This document shows, piece after piece, positions 54,593 to 64,000 of a DNA stretch of 64,000 nt. The notes beneath the pieces were generated by a model that saw only the letters and a program-made list of their open reading frames with translations, was not told where the DNA came from and ran no database searches. Source of the DNA: Hsuehochloa calcarea (lineage: Eukaryota; Streptophyta; Magnoliopsida; Poales; Poaceae); the NCBI GenBank assembly GCA_036346395.1, contig CM070604.1:33135662-33199661 (forward strand), read 5' to 3'. The position numbers and the translations under genes are program-made. How positions within the stretch are numbered: the first letter of the stretch is position 1; each line of letters opens with the position of its first letter.

Positions 54593-57500
54593 CAAGGTTT
54601 AAGAAAACGCTAGGCGCTAGGTGTTAGGCGGGCGATGGCCCGGCACCTAGCGCCTAGGCGGATTAGGTGGTGCCCAGGTTGCCCGCTTGGTCACAGTGCA
54701 GATAAGCCCACAACATGAATAGTATGATGAATTGAGCAAGTATCAGACATCAAATTGAGTAAGATAGAAGAAAAAAAATACCTAAAGAAGCAAAACATGG
54801 GTGATTTGATGTAGTCATGTATATTATCTCCCCTCCAAGAGATTGATGTAAACATATATGTAATCAAATAATCACATGCATATTTAATCAATGATGAGCT
54901 GTGTTGCTATTATGTCAGAAAGAATGTATGAATGATTGATGAATGAATGTAGAAAATATCATAACATGACCGTGCCAACTTCACATAGTCTCACTCACAC
55001 AATAAAGACACAGAACCACACATAGACATAGACATAGTCTTAGACTCTTAGAAGTAAGCAAAATACTAATAGAGTTTATGATGAATTGATAAGACGACTC
55101 AATCTGTCAATCATGAGTTAATGTCTTCATCATCCTCCTCCTCATAATTCTTGGTAACAACTACTTCATCTTGGTCGGACTTGAACTCAATGTCGTCCTC
55201 CCCGTCGTTGATATCCTCTTTGGAATCGGACGAGAAATCATCTTCGTAGAGGTCTCTCACTCTTAAGCTCCTGCGAGGTTGTATAGCTTCACTAGCCCCA
55301 GATGCTTCATCAATAAGCTTCCATGTAAGCCCCGAACCGGCCTCAACCTCTTAATCATCATCACCATTTTCAATTATCCACCCTTGAGCTTGTGTAGCAT
55401 CCGAAGCTAGAATGGCATCGATGTTCTTCACATTGCTTTTCTCTTTTTTGCTAAACAATCTTGCATTGAATTGAATTTAAACTAGATTTGTTTGGACGTT
55501 TCACATCTAGCCTATTTCTTCTCTTTGAATGTATCTACGAATTGCAAAGTGGAGTGTAGTATGTTAGTCACATATTGAGAATGAGATAGTTCATACTTTA
55601 ATACTTTATAGTTGAGAATTGAGACTTACCATATCAAAAGTGCTCCAATTTCTTTCACATCTGGATGAACCTGAGGTCAAGGAAATGATTCTTATGGCCA
55701 TTCTTTGTAAAGTAGGAACTTGATATCCAAAAGTAGACAGCCAGGTTGCTAGACATAAGGAAAAGTAGAAGGATATTAGTACAAGACAAATGATCAAATA
55801 AGCATGCATTGAGTTGAAATCATGATTGTGAGAACAAGTTTACCGGGATTAAAATTGTTTTTTTATATACAAGTTTGGCGGTAGGTTTCTGAAAGACCCC
55901 TTCTTGATCTTTAAACTTGTGCGAGTCCACATTAAGCACTTGAGCTTGTATTTCATCATTACCGTGATAAAATATTTCAACACATTCAAATAACACATCC
56001 ATAAGATTTGTATCTTGCAGGATGGATTTATCATTGTAACTATAATGTGGATTCAAAAAGTACGCCATCAAGTGCAATGGAGAATCAAGCCTCCCCACCA
56101 TCTTTCCATCAATTGCATCCATGATTAGTTGCCATCCAAATTATTCAAGGACTCCTTGATTTGCTTCTTTGCTTGTAGTATTTCTCCATAAACAAATGCC
56201 AAAGATAGACCATCCTCATCTACCATGCGAAGAACCTTCACCAATGGTTCAAAAACCTATACAAGGTTATGAAATAGCAAACAATGCAAAGATGAAATAA
56301 TGGTCATCACATATTCACAAGGATATGATGCTTGGCTATACCTTTAAACAAGTAGACACACCATTCCAAAAGGCTCTACTTATTAGTGTATTAGTTGCCG
56401 CTTTGCCTTTTTTTTGTTTTAGTGTGAATACTCCTCCATTCCAAACTAAGTGCCATCAACCTTAGCGTGTCCTTCTTATCAATCAAACTTTGCAAAGTAA
56501 GAAAAGCCGATGCAAATCTAGTGACCTCCATCCTTATTATATCTCTCCTCTTTGTGTGTTTCCTCATCAAGGACAGTGTGCTTAGATAAATATGGTGAAT
56601 GCCTTCGCTTGATCGATTGTATTTTTATACTTTGGCATATTCTTGACAATTGCTTCTAGCATCAAGTTAATGGTTGTTAGAAGCATTGCCCGTGATTACT
56701 TGCATAATATTTGTTGGACCTAATTGTTCAATGCAAGTATCCATGTACTCGAAGATGTACTCACTTGTGTGTGCATAATCTGACGCCTCCTTCGATTGTA
56801 TGAAACTTGTACCCAATTTGCAATGCACACACACATTCATAATGCTCCTCCTCTTTTGATCGGTCCAAGTATTGGTCATGATGGAGCACCAGGTCAAGGC
56901 TCTCTCTTCTTCATGTGTCTTCAATAAATCCTTAGTTCTTTCCACTTCCTCCTTCAACAACTTCTCCCGACAATCATATTGAGAAGGACGTATACACCCG
57001 AGTTCAAAGCAACCAATAGCCTCACACATTTGTTTGAACTCGTCATTGTTGATGGCATTGAAAGGGACACCTAAGCATAAAAATTAAAAACATGCAATAT
57101 GAGGCTAGCAATCAGTAGTTAAACGAAAGGATAGCAATGATGAGAGAATGAGAGTTTCAAATAAATTATACCATGAGCATAAATCCATCTCACAACATAT
57201 TGTTTCACCTTATGAGTCCTTTCTTTCCAAATTGCATCTTTAATATTTTGTTGCTGACCCGTCAAAGCAATGGAAGGATCAATAGGGCAAGCAAACTTAT
57301 CCATTGGCCCTAAACTACGAGGTGCTGAGCCTTCAACAACTTCAAGCTCTCCATCTTCATTAGGGTCATCTTCTTTTTCAATTATCACCTCATTTCTAAG
57401 CTCTTCCTCTTTTACTTTCTTTGCCTTCTTCAATGCTTGTGCATTCTCTATAGACTTTCTACATTTCACTTGTTCTTCTTGTGTGGACTTTGGATATTTA

Positions 57501-57945
57501 GCAATGTTCCCGTGAATATGACCAATATTTTGTTTGAGCCTATACACCCCTCCGTGAATTACCTTTTGACACAAGTGATACTTCACTCTATCCAAGTTGG
57601 TTGGATCATCTAAATACCCAAATCCTCATCCTATATCTTCAGAATTCCTCTTGAGGATGCTTGAACTTGCCGCACCTCCGGAAGCAACGGATGACATCTT
57701 GAAAAAATGACAAATCAACAATAAGTCAATAACATATGTATTGCAATAGTAACTAGTAAGTAGCAGTGGCAACATTAACTAGTTTTACTGTATTAGTAAC
57801 TAACTAGTAACTAGTCAGTAACTTACTACTAACAGTACTAAGTACTAAACTAGCATAAGAAGAACTCTGCATTGAGAGAGTGAGAGGCAATAACAAAAGC
57901 AGAGCACTGAGTAGCAATAGCATAACCACTAAGCCAAGGCGTAGA
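54593..57945 (-). mobile_element. hAT transposon, right end cut by gypsy insertion
   Basis: The left end, CAAGGTTTAAGAAAACGC, is followed by repeated CTAGGCGCTAGG-type subterminal motifs, as in plant hAT elements. A decayed transposase gene lies inside on the - strand (57697 to about 55600). Related subterminal motifs (CTAAGCCAAGGCG) lie at 57930-57942, directly before a gypsy LTR starts at 57946, so the right terminus is probably displaced beyond the gypsy element or lost. The 8-bp target duplication could not be checked. Confidence 0.75.
55600..57697 (-). pseudogene. hAT transposase with DUF659 and dimerisation domain
   Basis: The start codon is ATG at 57697, followed by a Ser/Ala-rich leader, a BED-type zinc finger (NLDRVKYHLC, then H-GGVYRLKQ-IGH, 57600-57500), an acidic/Lys-rich linker, a DUF659 block (57029-56667; MTNTWTDQKRRSIMN), a later core block (56122-55820) and the C-terminal hATC dimerisation motif (LTSGSSRCERNWSTF, about 55690-55625). 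It is broken by a TGA at 57626-57628 in a usual Trp position, by intron-like or frameshift gaps and by missing pieces between 56130 and 56660. The transposase would cut and paste hAT elements; here it is dead. Its BED and hATC halves are recognisable and firmly place the family. Confidence 0.88.
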
Positions 57946-60143
57946 TGTAACACCCTGTCTATTCGGAAGACAAGATGTCACCTAACAAGACAACCTACTA
58001 TTCAATTCATAAGATTAACATCGCATTCAATGCTAAAGAAACGATTAACCATGATAACAATCTATGGCTTAATCACAGTTCATCTATAAATTTAAACGAG
58101 AATTAACCAAAGCGATATTAATGAACCTCCAAGTGACAATTATTACAGTCCATTACATTATAAATAAAACTGAAGATATGTAAATAGAACTTTAACGAAT
58201 GATTATTTTATTCATGTGCAAGGAACGTGCTGGACTACACCCTCTCGCTAGCAACCGTTTCACTGGAATTCACCTAAAAATAAATAAAAGCAAGAGTGAG
58301 TCGAAACTCAGCAAGCACAACATATACATTCCCAAAGAATACTGAATCGGAACAATTTTCCAAGTAACTCATTGACTTCATGAACTTAAGAAAGCATGGT
58401 ATGAATGAATGAATGCATTGAAGGAGAATGGACTTTCCACATGTTTATACCGGTATAACTAGTGACACACCCGTCGGTGTTCACTTAAGCCCGCTCTTAA
58501 CAAAGAGCGGGGATCCAAGTCCGTATGAAGAACGTTTCATACGGAATGTCCGAAACTGCCTACATTAGAATGGTAGGTCTTACATGCCCATATTGGAATT
58601 AATGGGACTTAATCAAGTTTCCACTCCGTGGACAGCAACTGAATTATGTATGCATGGAATGAAAAGCATAACTTGGCATATAACTCAATGTATCATCGAA
58701 TAAGGTATTGAACTCTACCACATCATATTCAAATCACAAGAATATTCATAATTTACCAAGTTAACATGAAAACAATGAATTCACACAATTTAAACATTTG
58801 CACTTGCCTTCCGTGTGGTGACGTGTTGTGATACAACGAAGGTGTCCTTCCACCCACCGTCTCACCGCCTACACCAGTATTACCACGTATTACGGATAAT
58901 CGAATATGGCACAGCTACAAGTGTACTACGATGCTCTCTAATCAACCCACTCATCCCAAGGGTTCAATTTGACATCTACACCAAAATTCCAGATTATCAT
59001 TCTACGGGCAGTTGCACAAGAAAATTCGCCAATAATTATCTGTAACTCTAAACGACCTGAAACCAGTGCTCACTGATTCTTAACTGATCAGGCTACAAAA
59101 CCTTAGTTGGCGTAATCTTCTGATTCGGCCAAAACAGAGGGGTAATTAACTGCTAAACCTAACCCATCTACGTCAGTCCAGAAAACAGATCAGCAGTAAA
59201 GAAAATAGTGTAACTTTTAGCCTACTGATCCAATTGGAATGATCTTTATCAACTTGGAAAGATAATTTCAAGATCTACAATAACTTAGTTGGGGAAATCT
59301 TCTGATTCGGCAACTATGTTGAACAAAACGAGGGACAAACCTACTGACCACAGACTTCAGACAGATTGGACAGTTCGCATTCAAAAATTCATAACTCTCA
59401 AACTACTGGTCGGATTTTGCTCATCTTGGTGCCAAAAGAAAGCTAACGAAACCAGGAACAAATCTCTAGAAGGGCAAAACCCCAAATTCGGCCTCTAAAG
59501 TACTGAAACAAGCCGCGCAACATTCTGATCAATTCTGTAAATTCTGGAACTCTAAACCGACGTGACTCAAATGATCTCTACCGCAACAAAACTTGATCAA
59601 ACAAATAACCGGGGTGCTCGTTACCCTTGAAGACCCGTAGCACGATGAAGAACCACTCCCCGCTGGTCTCCCTTCTTCTTCCTTGGCCGGCCACACCACA
59701 GCGAACCACCGGCGACGAAACGACCCGCCGGAGGACAGATCGGAGGAGAAGCGCCCGGGGATCTTGGAGACCAACTCGGGAGCACCAATGGCGGCCACCA
59801 AGGGAGGAGGCGGCGCCAACCAGGGAGGAGGCGCCGCCAAAGAGGATGGAGAGGAGGGGATGGCGGCTTGGTGGGAGGAAGGCGGCTAGGGTTTGGGGCG
59901 GGAGTGGCCCCCTTTATGGCCGGCCCTTCATGGGCGGCCAGCCCCTCTTGGGCCTCTGGGTCGCATGCTGCGGCCCAGGTTGCCGAAAATTATGATAACC
60001 CCTGCTAAATAGAATTTTCGACAAAACTATTTCTTTTTCTCCTCGACTTCTTTCTTTTTAGAATGCGATTAGGAAACTAATAAATCTCGTTTTCGACTAA
60101 ATTCCAAACTATGCGAACTAGTTTGGATTTATGAGGTATTACA
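57946..60143 (-). repeat. 3' LTR of a second - strand gypsy element
   Basis: It starts TGTAACACCCTGTC and ends GAGGTATTACA; the polypurine tract (AAGGGGATAGAA on the - strand, 60144-60155) follows. Length is about 2.2 kb. It has the GC-rich leader block (59625-59960) and recurring CTACTGATC/GGAAATCTTCTGATTCGGC phrases seen in this group of LTRs. ORFs in the GC-rich block are Gly/Arg-rich and not genes. Confidence 0.8.
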
Positions 60144-60221
60144 TTCTATCCCCTTAGAAAGATTCGACCTCGAATCTACGTAGCAACCGAGAATGAAAGA
60201 TGAATAACTTAAATAATTACC

Positions 60222-60375
60222 TTAAGTGAACAGGTCGGGGTATTGTTCGCGCATGCGGGACTCCAACTCCCAAGTAGCCTCTCTTTCGGACTGATGAGAC
60301 CAAAGGATTTTAACATACTTCAAAGTTTTGTTCCTCAAAACCCGTTCTGATTCTTCTAATATCTTCACCGCCGGG
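60222..60375 (-). pseudogene. Chromodomain-like C terminus of gypsy polyprotein
   Basis: Fifty residues survive, ILEESERVLRNK through REQYPDLFT and a TAA at 60222. They match the tails at 21.8 kb and 46.4 kb closely, and the Trp codon lost at 21.88 kb is intact here. Upstream (60376-60620) only a scrambled integrase GPF/Y remnant (KGKVDPRYIG) can be made out. Confidence 0.85.
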
Positions 60376-63300
60376 ACTCGAAGGTAAGGTCTTACTCATT
60401 GGTTGTGGCTCTAACGAACCCTCACACTCTAGATCTCTCAAGTACTCCTTCAATACGGGTCATACCAAACAATGTACACCCCGCGCCTGGACTCGAGACG
60501 ATCCTAACGAAACACTAATTTCCAAAATCCCCTCAACTTCTAGAACAACCCAATGTATCTTGGGTCAACCTTCCCTTTGGTTCCAAACAACACAACCGGC
60601 ACAATTTACATGGAACTCTTGTCCCATGTCTCAATCAATCTTTTCACATTAACAAGGAGCACCTCTTTTAACTAGGGACACACAACAACTCGCTTTAAAC
60701 AAACTCTTTTCTGAGACAAAGCCCAACTGAAAATAAATCACTCTCATTGCAACCACTCGTTACCGACTTGGTACCAAAGAGTCAAATCGAATCGATGATT
60801 CCTCATGAAAACCTCTCCACTTTCCAAGTGGGCGGTTTGCGAATAGGCGTCACGAAAGCCAAAGAGAAATCATTGACGCCCACATCGGACACTTCCTTTA
60901 TTTTCTGAACGGAAAGAACCACCATGCCAACATAAAGCTAACACAATTTGTAAATGACATCTCAATCGGCAACTTAGGGTGATGCTCAACCCGAGAGCAA
61001 CAACCACACTCATATAGAGAACCATACTAGTCCACAGAAGGATACTCTAGTCAGCTCCTCTACCAAATGAATTATTCTGACAAATAATTCCCAACCCTCG
61101 ATAATACTAATTGTAACACCCACAATCACATTACCTCAATCCGTTCGGGATAATCCAATTGAAATTCACATCACACACTCCCATCTACTACAGAAAGGAT
61201 ACTATCAATAACCATCCCACTATTCGAATCCACTCTTATTACGCTACCTTTACACATAATCATTGGCAACCAAGGTTCTAGCATAAAAATGCAAAGCTCC
61301 AAACTTCAATCTCCAAGTCTCCTACAATGAATTCCTGGGATAATTCAAGAATCCCTCACATTCTCTTATCAAAAATTCTCACAACCCAAAAAATATTCTC
61401 CGTCATAACTTTAATCATCCTCAATAATCAATTAACTACTCGAAACGATTAACTTCACCAATCTTGGACTCCCACTAAACCACATCATTCAGTTTCACTT
61501 TCTCAGCCTCGTAAGTTACACAATCCCAATACTTTAAACAATCGATCAAGATCCCCCAAACTTTTGATATTCTAGCAATCCACTAACAAGATCAAGAAGA
61601 TATTGGATGACAATTCATTATAGATTCTGATAATCGCAACAACGTAAAGGTTTAGCTCCAAAGAGAACCATTTTATTTAAATCAAACTCTCTATGAGAAT
61701 GTCAGCATGAAATCATTTCTTACTCTTAAGCACCTTAAATAATTTGGCACTCAAGCCTCACAAAAAAATAATTTACTTGACCACCACTATCTAGTCGTCT
61801 CTATACACTTTAGAAGACACTTGAAAAACGAATCAGTTCCTCCATTCTCAAAAGAAGAGGTAAGTGGAAATAATTTTGATTACCTAGAAAGCGTTTACCA
61901 CTCATTGTAAACACAAAACCGTAAGAAGTAGGCAATTAGCAAAGAATTCAAGAAAAAACATAAGACGAGGCCACAGCTAAGGTCACAAATCCCACAAGAA
62001 GATTATATCGAATCTCAAACAATGAAAATCCAATCTCGAATACCTCTACTACACTCTTCCCTTTAACAAAAGAAATAATTTTCTTTGATTGGAATATCAC
62101 TTTGCCAACTCAAGCTAAGGAGCCTTAAATCTCAAATCACAAGAATCACTTGATAATTGATAGAACATTCAAATACGTCATTTTGTTTAAACTCATTTCA
62201 GCTACCACATAATTCATGAGCTCCAAAAGCCCACGAAAGCAAAACTTGAAATACTCTCATTTGAGCGATATCACCCAAGGCTATCAATTTACTACAAGTA
62301 TTAACATCAATCTCACAACAACAATTAGAAAACACTTGAAAGACCGACGTGAAAAGAATGGGTGATTCTTTCTCAAAAGAAGAGGCAAATGGAACCGATT
62401 TTCACGAACTAGAAAATCATTCTTGCTACTTAATGAACACGGGACCAAGGGAAGACCAATTAAGCAAAGAACTCATAGAACATAAGTGAAGTCCACAGTT
62501 GAAAGCATGGGCCACACAAGAAGAGAATATCATATGTTAACGATTAAGAACAAGCGAGCATTCAAGATCGAAGCACTCGCATCACCGAAGAACCATTATA
62601 ACCGCAACATAACGCTTTACTCGACAAACCTCGTTTACCACATAGAACTTGAACCCCAAAGATCATGAACACAAAACTTGAAGTTTGATCATTTTTTAGA
62701 AATATCACGAAAGACAATCAAATTTTCTTTCTCTATAAAAGAATCAACATTACCCTCATATTACTGAACATTTCATTAAGACCAATAACATACGTTCCTG
62801 GTAACAATCAATTTACCTTACTATCACATCAATAAACCTTCTAAAGGAAGCATGACAAATCGTGTCATAGAAAACTCCAGCATCAAATGGGATTGTAATA
62901 ACAACTTATTCTAGAAAAGAAATCAAGTGCGAAAGCCACAAAGCTGAAACAAACCTCTTTTTAACAAGCTCACTCTAGTACAAGACAAACCCTTTAAACA
63001 TACTAGATTAAATCACTTATTAGATTTAGCTCATTTGTCCTTAGTAATGATCAACGCCAGTATTACACGCACTCCTAGCACTCTAACTATTAATACTAAC
63101 AACCGTTGAATATCTAATCATGGAAGCATTCATAGTCCTACCTTTGTTCAGAAAGTGGAATGAAATAACCTTAAATTTCAGCAATGGAATAATTATAAGA
63201 TAACATTTTGGAAGTCATTACAACCACCGTCATCCATGACCTCATACCTATAACATCAATTTAGCATGACAAAATCAGTTGAATTTAGCATTTGTACAAA

Positions 63301-63938
63301 TTCTTTAGGTATCCAAATAGAAGACTTATTTGGTGTTAATATTTACTAAGGTAAAATTAACTTGACTTTTGAAGACATTATCTAAGAGTCATTGGTTTGC
63401 ACCAAGATATTAACCCAACCTGATAACTCCTACCATACCACATAATGCTTTTAAATAGAACCTCTTAGATAAAGTATGACAACATATCACAAAAGGGTTT
63501 TAACATTCTCCTTCTCATAAGAAAGGCATAAAACTTCAACTCTCAAATTAACCCAAAAGAAATATGCAAGGTCAATGCACAATTAATAAAGAGCTTGCAA
63601 AGAAATCTTCCAACGCCTCAAATTCCAAGCGAATAAATGAGTTACAATTTCCAACAGGGGTAAAACCGAACTTGTGTGAAAAGATATATCTTGCAATTTA
63701 ACTACGCTCACGTGGAGTAGAAATATCACAATAATCGAAAGAACAATAATTATTTCAAAGAATGATTAGAGATCTACTGGAGCTTGCCCTCTTCATCAAA
63801 ACACCCCAGTCAAAAGAAACTCATGAACTGTAAGAAACTACAACCAAGAAACCAGATACAAGTTTGAGAAAGACAACAACTTCAACAATGAGCTCAGGCT
63901 CAACACAGAACTATGGAACAGGGGTAAGAACTGCTCTA
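60376..63938 (-). mobile_element. Non-coding interior of the second - strand gypsy element
   Basis: About 3.6 kb of AT-rich DNA with no frame over 60 codons and no RT, RNase H, integrase-core or gag motif in any frame. Degenerate repeats with a period of about 515-520 bases are visible (compare 61820-62030 with 62333-62555: CACTTGAAA, CTCAAAAGAAGAGG, CAATTAGCAAAGAA). It lies between a polypurine tract and a primer-site-like sequence, so it looks like a non-autonomous, LARD-like body or a thoroughly rearranged one. Confidence 0.55.
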
Positions 63939-63949
63939 CTCTCATACCA
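63939..63949 (-). other. Primer-binding-site-like sequence
   Basis: On the - strand TGGTATGAGAG matches the initiator tRNA-Met site at 10 of 11 bases. A gypsy-like LTR start, TGTAGCGTCCCGC, follows at 63970 and runs off the window. Whether this LTR belongs to the same element as 57946-60143 is not settled, as the two starts are not clearly similar. Confidence 0.5.
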
Positions 63950-63969
63950 CGAACAGTGGTGTAGCCTGG

Positions 63970-64000
63970 TGTAGCGTCCCGCTTTTTCAGAGAATTTCAA
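63970..64000 (-). mobile_element. LTR start, truncated by window end
   Basis: TGTAGCGTCCCGC resembles gypsy LTR termini. Only 31 bases are present. Confidence 0.4.

Noticed and set aside
1..64000. CRISPR arrays, operons or bacterial-type systems
   Set aside because: The repeats are tandem or transposon-derived, without regular unique spacers, and the genes are spliced plant genes.

Overview
The window is plant nuclear DNA, almost certainly from a grass (Poaceae). It has spliced genes with GT-AG introns, GC-rich first exons, plant-type GH1 beta-glucosidase, C53/CDK5RAP3 and eL31 genes, and dense nested LTR retrotransposons of the Tekay/Del type. I cannot name the species from sequence alone.

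Four host genes are supported. (1) A small AT-hook protein gene, + strand, CDS 3174-3599, with a 5'-UTR intron and an upstream ORF. (2) A 13-exon GH1 beta-glucosidase gene, + strand, 6242-14574, 501 aa by my splice model; its second intron is swollen to 5 kb by a solo LTR that itself carries a hAT MITE. (3) A 9-exon C53/CDK5RAP3 (ER-phagy/UFMylation adaptor) gene, - strand, 18385-15353, 566 aa, convergent with the beta-glucosidase gene. (4) The two-exon ribosomal protein eL31 gene, + strand, 40946-42507, with site II and telo-box promoter elements. The genes have unrelated jobs and do not form a pathway.

The rest is mostly transposons. 18.6-20.1 kb holds a long fold-back and an LTR-like remnant. 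20.15-30.2 kb is a copia fragment fused to a 5'-truncated gypsy element whose long 3' LTR is split by a non-autonomous gag-protease retrotransposon (26.0-29.8 kb). 30.2-32.3 kb is a decayed copia element on the - strand. 32.3-35.5 kb is a gypsy-type LTR. 35.56-38.06 kb is a Helitron-like element, followed by a LINE fragment. 43.81-53.81 kb is a nearly complete 10-kb Tekay-like gypsy element on the - strand, with 2.46-kb LTRs and a perfect 5-bp target duplication, but broken internal genes. 54.6-57.9 kb is a decayed hAT transposase gene cut by another gypsy element (57.95 kb to about the window end), which retains only an LTR, a chromodomain-like tail and about 3.6 kb of non-coding interior.

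I found no convincing new molecular system. The most interesting signals are: LTR-pair differences and frameshifts that often fall on CAG/CTG triplets inside transposons; repeated Trp-to-stop lesions in several element families; and an insertion with a 44-bp flanking duplication and a truncated LTR end. All exon models were made by eye from splice motifs and family knowledge.
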